A stretch of 64,000 bases of DNA from NCBI RefSeq assembly GCF_030867145.1, contig NC_134414.1, positions 64,515,397 through 64,579,396 of the forward strand, written 5' to 3'. Position 1 is the stretch's first letter; each line of letters opens with the position of its first letter. A model generated the notes under the pieces. It saw only the letters and a list, made by a program, of their open reading frames with translations. It was not told the DNA's origin and did no database searches. Source of the stretch: Opisthocomus hoazin. Lineage: Eukaryota > Chordata > Aves > Opisthocomiformes > Opisthocomidae. This document shows, one piece after another, positions 24,705 through 36,700 of this stretch. Made by a program: the position numbers and the translations under genes.

Positions 24705-27700
24705 CTGGAACATGAATGAGGAATTTCATTAGCAATACTGTTGAATAACGTGCAATCTTGCCAATCACTTGGAAAACAACATTAAAGCATTTATTTCCAG
24801 TGAGGGTCTCTCCCTGGCTGGTGGCACAGTAGCTGCTTGTTCTGCTGCCAAATGCAGGAGCAAAGCCTGGGAGCAGAACTGGCATGGGAATGATGAAGGA
24901 ATGAATTACATTGCAGCCATAAATGGCAGCTCTTATCTGGTGAGCTCATTGCGGGTTACAAGCGTAGCATAAATGAACCAATTTGCAGGCACTAAAGTGC
25001 AGCCACCTCTGGGCTGGATTGTACAGCCCTCTTGATCTGTCATATTGTGTGACAGCTTTTCTGGTTTACTGCCCTGTCCTTCTGGCGGGCATTTTTTCTA
25101 GGAAGTAAAACAGAAATCTGCCCAGTAGGAAGAAGGCTCTCAAAAGACTGCCTTTTTTTTTTTTTTTTTTTTTTAAACACAACGAATATGAAGCAAACAA
25201 ACAATACAGCTGATAAGAGTTAGAAAGGCTCTTACCCAAATTACCATGATAACTGGCAGCGTTTGGATTGGCTTTAATTGCCTTGAGGAACAAAGCTTCA
25301 GATTCCTGAATAATTTAGAAGAACAAGTCAACAGGAGAGTCTACTCTTGTAGTATATAAAATAATAGAAAATTTACCCATGACTGTAATTAAAAACCCTC
25401 CCAAACTATGCCATATCTATATGATACCATCGTTTATATATTCTAGGCCTGCATGATCCTGTAGCTCAGGTGACTACAGCCTCCAGAAAACAGTAATAGT
25501 GCCATGCTTTCACAGGCTGCTGGTATTTTAGCAGAGAGCTATCAAGCACTAGTGAAGTTTGCAAAGCAGTTTACTTAAATTCTTTTGTTTTTTATAGTTT
25601 TATTCTTTTTCAACATCACTTACTGAAGTTTTCCCTGCTTATTCAATCAAGTTAAGGATAATATGATTCAGTATCTCAGCAAACTGCTGTTAGACACCCT
25701 GCCCTTTAAAATAGTTTTTTAGCATTTAAAATTGGGGCATTCTAGCAAACCCCTTTCGAACAGGTGTTTCAACACGGTTCTCAATGAAGAGTAGCTGACT
25801 GCTTGTTACTTAAAAAAAAAAAAAATATTGCTCACATTTCCTCACAAGTTATCTTCCCTATATTCCCACTTGCGGTGTGTACTTTTAGGCCTGTTGACAT
25901 CTAAGTACTTCTTTGAAAAGCTGAGCTTCCTCACCAAATATTCAGACAACAGTTTACTGCTAAATTTCTTCTAACACTTCTATTTTCCCAAACTAGTTGC
26001 TAATATAGATCTTTTGTTCCAGCGCGTATTTCCTGCAGAAGTTTAAAAAGATACACCACCCCCCCCAATCCAAATGGAACATATTTATTTGCTTGCATGC
26101 AAGTTTAGATATTTCAGAGAGTGAATTCTACATAGATTTCTGTGCTGTGTTTTAGGGAGAGTTGCTTATTCAGTTCCAATGCAAATGACCTGAAGATAAA
26201 ATTACCTCAGTGTGGTAGGCTTCCATCTGAATGCACATACTTGCTGTCTGAGGTATGTGAGAATAACCTGGGGAAGAGGCCTTTCCTTTGTGCTACGCTT
26301 TTATTACTTATATCCACAAAACACAACACAGGATCTACTGAAAAAGGAAACCTGTCAGCCAGGTTTTTGGTTCCACCGTCTTACATGAGAAGCATGAAAT
26401 AAGGCTCTGTAAGGGTGCCTGAGGGCACAAGAAATTTCTGATGTCAAGTTTGAGTCACCCAACTTCAAGTGACTTAAGAGCTTCCCAGTATGTCCAAATT
26501 CAAACCCAAACTACGTGTTCTTTTCAAAGCACTCATTAGCACAAAGGCTGCCACTCTGAAGCCAGGAGAGACTAATACAGAAAGTGCCTTTGTCTTCTCA
26601 GGTCAAGGAAATTACAAATCCCAGGGTTCTTGGCAAATCCTTTTGCAGGACATCCTGTTTCAGGAGAAGGAATACTTGGACAGGAGTGAACAAACGAACC
26701 AGATGTCTGGAAATTTAGGGAGTATATCACTCCATAATGCAAGTTTTAGCATGGCTTTTCACTGGCATAAGCAGCAGTTCCAGTATGCTCATATCCAGAC
26801 TATTAATGTTCCTGGATGCACTGGTCTCTGAAACCCATACTATGTACTGTCTTCATTAACGTTTTGGATGATGCGACTGAATGCACTTTCAAAAACGTTA
26901 CAGATAGCATCTAAGAGGAGGGAGTGGTCAACACATTGGAGGGGGGAGCTGCTATTCAGAGGGACCTGGACAGGACAGAGAAATGGACTAGCAGGAATCC
27001 TGGAATGGTTGAGGTTGGAATGGACCTCTGGAGGTCCTCTGGTCCAACCTCCCTGCTCAGGCAGGGCCAGCTGCCCAGGACTCTGTCCAGGCAGCATCTC
27101 CAAGGATGGAGACTCCACAGCCTTGCTGGGCAACTTGCACCAGTGTTCAGTCACAGTAAAAAAGCATTTTGTGATGTTCAGAGGGAACACCCTATGTTTT
27201 GGTTTGGGCCCACTGCTTCTTGTCCTGTCACTCAGCACCACTGAAAAGAGCCCAGCTCCACCCTCTTTGCAACTTCAGGTATTTATATACATTGAGATCC
27301 TCCCCCCTGAGACTTCTCCAGGCTAAACAGTCCCAGCTCTCTCAACCTTTCCCGACAGGAAAGATGCTCCAGTCCCTTCATCATCTTTGTGGCCCTTTGC
27401 TGGATTTTCTCCAGTATGTCCATGAGTCTCTGGGAACTAGACACAGCATTCCAGGTGCGGCCTCATTAGTGGAGAGGAAGGATCATAGAATCATAGGTTG
27501 TAAAAGACCTCTAAGAACTTCGAGTCCAGCCATCCACCAAATACTACCAGGCCTACTAAACCATGTCCCGAAGTGCCACATCTACACGTTTTTTAAAAAC
27601 CTCCAGGGATGGGGACTCCACTGCTTCCCTGGGCAGCCTGTTCCAATGCCTGACCACTCTTTCAGTAAAGAAATTTTTCCTAATATCCAATCTAAACCTC

Positions 27701-30700
27701 CCCTGATGCAACTTGAGGCCATTGCCTCTCGTCCTATTGCTAGTTAGTTTGGAGAAGAGACCAACACCTGCCTCACTACAACCTCCTTTCAGGTAGTTGT
27801 AGAGAGCGATAAGGTCTCCCCTCAGCCTCCTCTTCTCCAGACTAAACAGCCCCAGCTCCCTCAGCCACTCCTCATAAGACTTGTTCTCTAGACCCCTCAC
27901 CAGCCTCATTGCCCTTCTCTGGACACGCTCCAGCAACTCAGCATCTTACTTGTAGTGAGGGGCCCAAAACTGAACACAGTGCTCCAGGTGCGGCCTCACC
28001 AGTGCTGAGTACAAGGGCACGATCACCTCCCTGCTCCTGCTGGCCACACTATTCCTGATACAAGCCAGGATGCCGTTGGCCTTCTTGGCCACCTGGGCAC
28101 ACTGCTGGCTCATGTTCAGCTGGCTGTTGACCAACACCCCAAGGTCCTTTTCTGCTGGGCAGCTTTCCAGCCACTCCTCCCCAAGCCTGTAGCGTTGCAT
28201 GGGGTTGTTGTGACCCAAGTGCAGGACGCAGCCATTAGCCTTTTTGAACCTCATACAGTTCGCCTTGGCCCATAGATCCAGCCTGTCCAGATCCCTCTGC
28301 AGAGCCTTCCTACACTCAAGCAGATTGACACTCCCACCCAACTTGGTGTCATCTGCAGACTTACTGAGGGAGCACTCAATCCCCTCATCCAGATCATTGA
28401 TAAAGATGTTTTCTGCCAAACTGCTTTCCAGTTGGGTGGTCCCCAGCCTGTACTGGTGCCTGGGATTGTTCCTCTCCAGCTGCAAGGCTTTGCACTTCTC
28501 CTTGTTGAACTGCGTGAGTTTCCTGCTAGCCCGTTTCTCCAGCCTGTCATGGTCCCTCTGGATGGCATCATGACCCTCTGGCATATCATCCACTCTTCCC
28601 AGTTTGGTGTCACCTGCAAACTTGCTGAGGGCGCACTCTGCCCCATCATCCAGATCAGTAAGGAAGATGTTGAACAGAATTGGACTACAGAAATCTCATG
28701 AAGTCCTACATCTAGGATGAGATAACCCCATGCAAAAGTACAGGCTGGGGGGCAACTGTCTAGGAAACAGGTCTACAGAAATGGATCTGGTGGGCCTGAC
28801 AGACAGCAAATTGAATAAAAGCCATCAGCATACCCTCACAGCAACGATGACCAACCACATCCTGCTCTGTATTAAGTAGAAGTACAGCCAGCAGGTCCAG
28901 GGAAGTAATCCTTCTCCTCTGTTTAGCACCTGCAAGACCACATCTGGAGTATGTGTTCAGGTTGAGGCTCTCCATTACAGGAAAGACATGGACATACTTT
29001 AGTGAAGTCCAGCAGAGAGCCACTGAGACAGTTGGAGGCTGGAGCACAAGACATACAAGGAGCAGCTGAAAGAACTGGATCTCTTCGGCCTTCAGAAGAG
29101 AAGATGAAGGGAAGACCTTATTGCTGATCAGATGATACAGAGAAGATAGAATAGAATCAACAGAACAGTTTGGGTTGGAAGTGACCTTCAAAGGTCATTT
29201 AGTCCAAAAGATGGAGACAGACTTTTCTCCCAAGTCTGTGAGATGGCATGCAACACGATGGATACAAGCCGGCATACAGGAAATTTCAATTAGATAAAAG
29301 GAAACATTTTTTTTTTTACCGTAAGTGTGGTCAAGCACCGGAAGATGCTGTCCAGAGAGGTTTTAGAATCTCCATCTGTACAGGTGTTCAAGGTTCAACT
29401 GGAGATGGCCCTGGTTTGGGTCATGGTTTGGACTACATAACCTCTGGACATCACTTCCAGTCAAAATTATTATATGAATCTAACTTAGTCACCCGAGAAA
29501 CATACTGAGACTCAAATATTTAGCAAGTCCAGTGGTGTTGCAAGATAACCTCCTTTTTTCATACAACCATCCAAGCCCAAAAATCAGCAGTGGACTGGCA
29601 CTTGAAAGCACGTAGTAGTCAGAAGTCCCCAAAAGTTGTATTTCTTTCCACTGCAAATTTTAATATTTTGGCCTAATAAGTAATTCTCTGCTTACTTCAC
29701 TGGGCAGGTTAATAGCAATCAAGTGAAAGATGTGCTGTCCAATTAATTCAGTTTTACGCCTAAAAGTTGCCACCTACACAAAAGAGAAGCACCTCATGTA
29801 TGGACTCGTCCTTTCACTGCTGAAGCACAGTGGGACAACATGTGCAATGCGTACCCAGAAAATTTAATGAAATAGATTCTCAGAGTTGGCTGCCATTACC
29901 ATGCATCTTCAACTACATGCTGAAAACGTTTTTATCACCACTGCTTTGCTCAGCAGCTAACAGAAGCATACTAGCTGATTAAAGGCTATTTAAGGTGCAT
30001 CATATTCCTATTACTGTAGATATATGCAGTAAATATACACTCCAGTACATCCGGTGATATTTCAAATTGCTCTATCTTGCAAAATCTTTAAGTGTTGCCA
30101 AGAAACTTGCACACTGCATATAGCAAAGCCTTTGGGTAAGCACACTGCATTCCATCTGCTGCCAAGACCACAGCACAAAATTGTAGCCTGGCTTTATTTC
30201 AAATACAAAAAATGCTGAATGGTTTTGATTTCATGTACTTTTTACAGAAAAAGCATAGATGTATACATCACAAAAATACAGCACACATATTTTCAAAGAA
30301 CTAAAGATAGCTTGGTTCTTCATCCATTGTGACAAGAACAAGCATTTAAAGGAGAACTCTAACGTGGTGTAACAGATGTTAATTAAAAAAACAAAACAAA
30401 ACCACCAAAACAGCTCATCCTTTATGTGCTTTTGTTTCTGGAACAATAAATCCTTCATGAGTAGATACAAACAGAAATCATAATGGGTTGGGTGTTTTGG
30501 TCACTTAGGAAAATCATCTTCTGCTGAAAATCAAAGTGCATTTGAAACTGAAGTTGAATATTGTGTGCTTATTGGGAGGAGATCTTTCATAACATATTAA
30601 AACCTTTTTGACTCAATGACTTATAAAATAAAAGATAACAAAAAACCACAGAACAAATCTTACTTTACAGCAACAACTTTTATACAGACACATAACAAGT

Positions 30701-33700
30701 AACCTAATAAATGAAATGCCTGAGGTTATACAACACATCAGACACAGCCAGGCAGCCCTCTGAAAATTACCTCCATCACCTTGACAGTCTCCATCCCCCC
30801 CTCCCCCCTTCCAATCCAGAACACTCAATAAAAATCCTTAAAGAGCCATCCACTTCTTTCTGCTTTTACATGGTGAGGGGGTAGACAAGAAATCTGGATT
30901 TTCCATGCTTTTTATTGCCATTTAGCATTCTCCCACTTAAAATAAAACTTGTATCTCCTCTTTCCAGGCGATGCAAAATACAGCCGCTGAGATCATAACC
31001 TTTTCTAAGTGAGCTTACTTTCCAATTCCCTTAATTTGCTCTCCTGTTATAATCTATCAATTTCAAGTTACTAGTTAAGTTTTTTGCTTTATGCAAACCT
31101 GCTACTTCATATTGAACTACTAAAACACTCAATGGCTCCCTGCTTTCTTCCCTGGGCTCTACTGCTCCTTTTGCGTTATTCAGGACGCTGACTTGAAAGC
31201 TTCATTTCCCCCTATTATCATTTCTACTTTGTCTCCAACACATTCCTCTGCAGCATAATGAACTTTCAGAGCTAGCAATCAAATCACTACCTCCTTTTTT
31301 ATTTTTAAAATCTACTAAGACAGAATTGCTTCTCCTACACCTGGAAAGGTTTTCTAGCTGGTTTTAAACTTATTTTTTCCACTTATTTCATTGTAAATGC
31401 TCCATATTCTGTCATGCTGCATACTCTTCTTGATGAATAACTATACAATCCTCTATTCTTTCACAGTCATGACTCACCAAAATAATCCTAGCAATTACCT
31501 CCTCCATAATCTCATCCCTTATACATTCTGGATGTTAATTTGTATCTTTCTGGAACTTTGTTAAAGTAACCTAAAATACATATTTTATAATAGTCTCAGG
31601 TGGAGAGAGAAAAGAAATAGGGTGTACGGAAAAAAAAACCAGCCAAGAAACAGCAATGGGGTGTCTAATAGCATCACTAACACAAACAAAAGCAAGTGCT
31701 GGGTTGTCACAGGCCCTGGCTTCACAAATGGACAGGTCATGACTCCACAGTTGAACAGGAATGTAGAAATTTAAGCATAGTAAATGGTGGAAAAATGTAT
31801 CTATTCTGAAAAGTTTAACTTCATAAAATCTTCTTAACTTTGCATGTACTGAGGATGTTCCTTCAGTGCTGATGACATTATCACTATCAAAAAGCCATCA
31901 AAACCCCCAAAAGCCATACTTCAGTAAACGATGTTTTTCTGAGGAATACAACAAACTTCCCTGATTATTAATTTGTTCCTATCACATACATACATCAGTG
32001 ACTACGGACTCAGTTAAAACAACTCAATATATTAATTGTGTATGATTTATTCTCTATTAGCTCATACAATTCCTTTTGGAAAATAACTCATTCTCATCAG
32101 TTCCATTACACTTACAGTTGGAACTAGATGATCTATAAGGTCCTTTTCAACCCAAACCATTCCACGATTTACTACTTGTAAATGTAAGTAGCTAATGCTG
32201 AGGTACCACTCGCAGGCTGGTCCACTGCATCCAAGAGAAAGTTCAATACACTGCTCAATGAGTGGACTTTTTCTCCTAATGTTCTGGGATTACTCAGGCA
32301 TCCAATCCTCAATCTGGGACTGCCAAATCTGTAATACCTCTATTTTGGATAGTGTCTGAGGCAAAGAGGCTAGAACTCTGAACGTGTAAGGGTAATGGTA
32401 AACCTTGCTTTCTTTACATACCAAAAGCACAAGGACTAGCCTATCACCTCTCATTTTAGTTCCTGAACCAAGGCCTCTAAGTTAGAGCAGGCTCGTTCTA
32501 TCCGCCGTGAAGCAATACAAGGTCCCAAGTGCCCTCTAGTGTGCTTAAGAGCCTCTTTCTCTCCACTGACCACTGACACAGCTTATGGTAGCAATGTTCC
32601 CAACACAGGCATCTCAGATAAGGTGGGATGAACTTAGGCCAGAATCACACAGCAATACTGTGACAGAAATGGGCACTGAAACCTGGTTATCTAAGTCATA
32701 GTCCACAACAACCTCCCCAAACAGTTTCTACACAAAACTTACACAGAGTCTAAACAGGCAAAACCAACCCCAAAACCCAATGCTCAGAAAGCTCTAGTTA
32801 CCTACCTTGTATTTTTGTGATTTCCCCAGCACATTTGCCAATGAAAACATAAGGGAATGATCATTAGGTATTAATTCCAGGGCCTCTCTTCCAACTGCTT
32901 CTGCTTGAGCTAGATTGCCTGGGAGCCCATGTAGAGGAAAAAGAGAAAGCATCTTTTATCACAGCCTTATTAGTTACTTTTCACGCTGCAAGCAAGCATA
33001 TTGTACGAATAGCTGATTACATGCATTTTTAAAGAAAACCAGGTATCACGCACACACACAAATGTAAAGCGCTGCAGAATAAGAAAATAGAAAACCTCTA
33101 TTTCGTTTTCAACAGATAACACTTTCAGATGAACACGAAAGCACAAATGCAAATGCTCTGTAGTCTGGTCTATAATAAAAACGTGCTTGCACAATGACGG
33201 CATTTCAAACAAGCATCAGAAATTGAATTTATGGGCTGGATTTCAAGTGATGCTTGAAAACTATTGAGTCAGAAGGTATTTTTACATTGATAGAGAGTGT
33301 CTTGGTAGCCAAGTAAAAGGCAGAACTCCTTTTACATAAATGCAGATAAAGCTTTAAGTTTTGCAAGATGCTGAATTATTCATTAAAACATTCAAAATGG
33401 GCTCATACCTGTGTTATCAAGCAATATAATCATATTGTTCCAAGCCAAACTATGCTCTGGTTTCAGAACTGTAGCATTCCTCCAGGCATTCAATGCATCT
33501 ATATGGCGATTCAAATCTGCATACTAAAAAGAAGGAAAAACTCAGTAATTTCACCCTGATTTGTTTTACCTTCTTATCATGCACTAAAGAGTCATTAATG
33601 TCTCATTCCATTCTAGTAGAACTTGCTTTTATGACAAAAATAAGAAACGTAAAAAGAACAGTAGAATAGTATGGAAGACAGACTGCTGTGTACTCATTTT

Positions 33701-36700
33701 ACACTGCTTCTCTCTGGGCACCCGTCTTTTCAAATATGCACGTACAACAGGATGGGGAAAAAGCCCAACATGCAATTTAGAAATCTACACAAGAGAATAA
33801 GTAAATATTTGATAGAAATATTTCCAGTAATCTAAATGGATTTTTTTTTGGCAGAGTTCTACCTAACAATTTGTTTAAATATACTAATGACTGCAAAACA
33901 GTCTAATATTGCCAAATGATTAATAATACCTGTTGAACAAAAGAACACAACCTGTATTTTTGGTTACGTATCTTTATATGAAAATGTTGGACTACTAAAG
34001 GTGGTATGGAAATGACACTGGGAAAGCAACAGGAAAACTACTGAAAATACGAAATCACCCTGAACTACAAATCAAGCAAACTGGAATAACTATCAGCATT
34101 TAACAGTACAGCAGGATTACATACGTATAGACACACACACACTAATGTCATAGCTATCACTTATTCAAAAGCACTTACCAACCGCCCTAAATTGTAGTAG
34201 CAATCTGGATATTTTTTCCTGTGTTTAATTGCTGTCCAGTAGCTTTGCTCTGCCTCTTCAAACCTTCTTAAACTGTTCTGTACTATTCCTAGATTCATCC
34301 ATGCAGCAGCAAAATCAGGTCTGGGCAAATTGACGGGGGAGAAAAAACAAAGGGGGGCAGGGGGAAGAGGACAACTGAGTATTTGGAATACAAAAATCCT
34401 ACTGTATCATATCTGTTCAGTTGGTGCAAAACACTGCTTAGTAGTGTTCTAAACATACTGTATTTGAACAGCTAAGGACAGCAACTGCTCTGCTTCTTGG
34501 AGTTCATTTCTTTCTTTCAGAATATTTCCAAGGTTGTTCATGGCATGTACGTATTTTGGATTCAACCTAAAATTTAAATTTTAAGAGATGATTACTATGC
34601 ATGTGATATGTATTACTCTATGCAAACTGTTAGCTCTGCAGTACTGCAGATCATGAAAATGAATACCTAAGCATTTTCTTAATGTTAAACATCAAAGCAA
34701 TTTGAGGATAGTCCATTAAAGCAGTAAAATTCCAAATACCTTACAGCTTCTCTGTAGTATTTGATTGCAGCACTTTGATTTCCTTTGTCAGCCAGGTTTT
34801 TGCCAACGTTGTAGTGCACCTGAAAACACAGATAACGTTCTACTAGATGCTATACAGTCAGATATTTTGTGGAACCAAGTTGTTAAAAATTCTTACTCCA
34901 AACAGATACAGTCAGCACTTGCATCATTCACTGCTGGCTTTTGTTGTAGGTGGAGACTTAAGACTGAAGAATACATACAATGGAGATAGCAAGACAAAAA
35001 TCTGAGGAAAAAATTAATAAATCAGCTTACGTGTTCCACCTATTTAAGCAAGATTATTCACTTCCTGATATTATAAATGAAGTTACCACACTTTCCACAA
35101 GACTCTTTATACGGAGACCTCCTGCTCTTCATTTCTTTTATTTGTCAGATGGGTAAGAGAAAGTCTGACTCAATCAAATCCACCATAGCAGAAAAAACAC
35201 TACAGCAATGTAAGTGTTGATTAAACTTTGCTTTCTCTATAGCATAAACCAGAAGAAACTCAACACCAACAAAAAAAACTAAGCCCCATACTTCAAACAC
35301 AACCACACAAAAATTAACCAGCACATGCACACTATTATTGTCTTGGGGTAAAAATGCATTAAACAGCATTTCTAAAATAAAAATAATGTGTGTGGCAACA
35401 TGCTGGAGACCTTGCCTGTTAAAAAGTGGAGAATGAACGAAGGATCTAGAGCTTTGAGATGCAGGTACAGGGAAGAAGACGTATCATCTGAACTTATGAC
35501 AAGGACTACATAGACATGAATATATTTCAGGGCAAATCTGAGCTGGAAGACATCTCAAATCCTACTTTAAGACAAATCCCAGAAGACTACATTACATGGC
35601 GAAAGGAAGGCTCAAATTTAGAAATAACAGAAACGTACTGTCAATGCCGACTCCTGAAAACAGAATTCTCAGTAACTAAATCAGAACTCATTACTTAAAT
35701 TACCTCACTCTTTGAGATCAAATTGTATACACTTCATCTAAAACAAACACACATTGTAATTTCTTCCACACTTTGAATTTTTTTTTTTTTTTTCAAAAAC
35801 ACTGTGCAGGAATTACTTCAGATTGAAGTACAAAAAGACAGGTTTGTAATGCATTAGGTAACTCTAATTCACCTTCTACATTCAAAACTGGATTTTATCT
35901 CATGTGTCCATCAAAGGATAAATCCTCATTGTATTTGGCACAATACCAGGGACCTATTGATCCAGCACACACAATTATGTTTGAACCTAATAATTACGGT
36001 ATTTAATTGGTGAATTCCATCTCTGTATGACTTGTGACTATGCAGTAACATATAATTAACAAATAAAGTTAAGAACATTTTCCATGCTTTCTAGAATGAG
36101 TGAAAAAGTAGTTTCATGGGTTTTACAGACAGCAAAGGTGCTATAAAGCTTACTAAGCATACACAGCAGCAGCTCCTCAGGCTGCAAGATATAAAATAGC
36201 ACACAAATTCATCATCTCATAAAAGCAGTTCTAGCACAGCTTCCAAGAAAAAAAAAGATCCCGGCACTTCCTTTGTACATTCATAAAAATATATATGGCA
36301 AGGTTCACGCCAAAGAAGCAACAGAATGGTACGTTTATATTAAGACACAGCCATTCATAAAGCTCAGTTGATTGTGTCAAAAAAACCCAATCACCAAACA
36401 AAAAACCAACCCAGAATAGAATTATTTTCCCAGGAGTCATTAAACTAAAATGACACACCCAGAAAGATGTTTCTTAGGACTGAACACTATTTGTATATCT
36501 CTTCCAGAAATTCTCAGCACACTATGATAACATTCTTACCAAACTGGATTGCTCTGAAGTTAACAGACTCAAATGCTGAAGTTTATAGACTCAAAATTTA
36601 TTCAGAGCAAATTAGGTTATTAAACTTTGCTGTGTTTCCAGATAAAAGATAAATTGCGGCAAAGCAGAAAAAATAAGATTTCACTCAATAATGTATATTA

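Larger units (their letters stand above)
25306..32805 (-). other. TMTC4: TMTC4 intron, 7.5 kb, CR1-rich
   Basis: GT-AG ends (gtaggtaa ... attcag). It holds the CR1 nest at 26,840-29,460 and a CR1 tail near 32.1 kb. The rest (25,306-26,839, 29,461-32,111, 32,169-32,805) is AT-rich with nothing recognised. Confidence 0.9.

Noticed and set aside
26490..26831. Plus-strand frame of 113 codons
   Set aside because: Intronic, no domain, ends just before the CR1 nest; no evidence of selection visible from one sequence.
34128..34142. Short AC run
   Set aside because: Too short to be a notable microsatellite.
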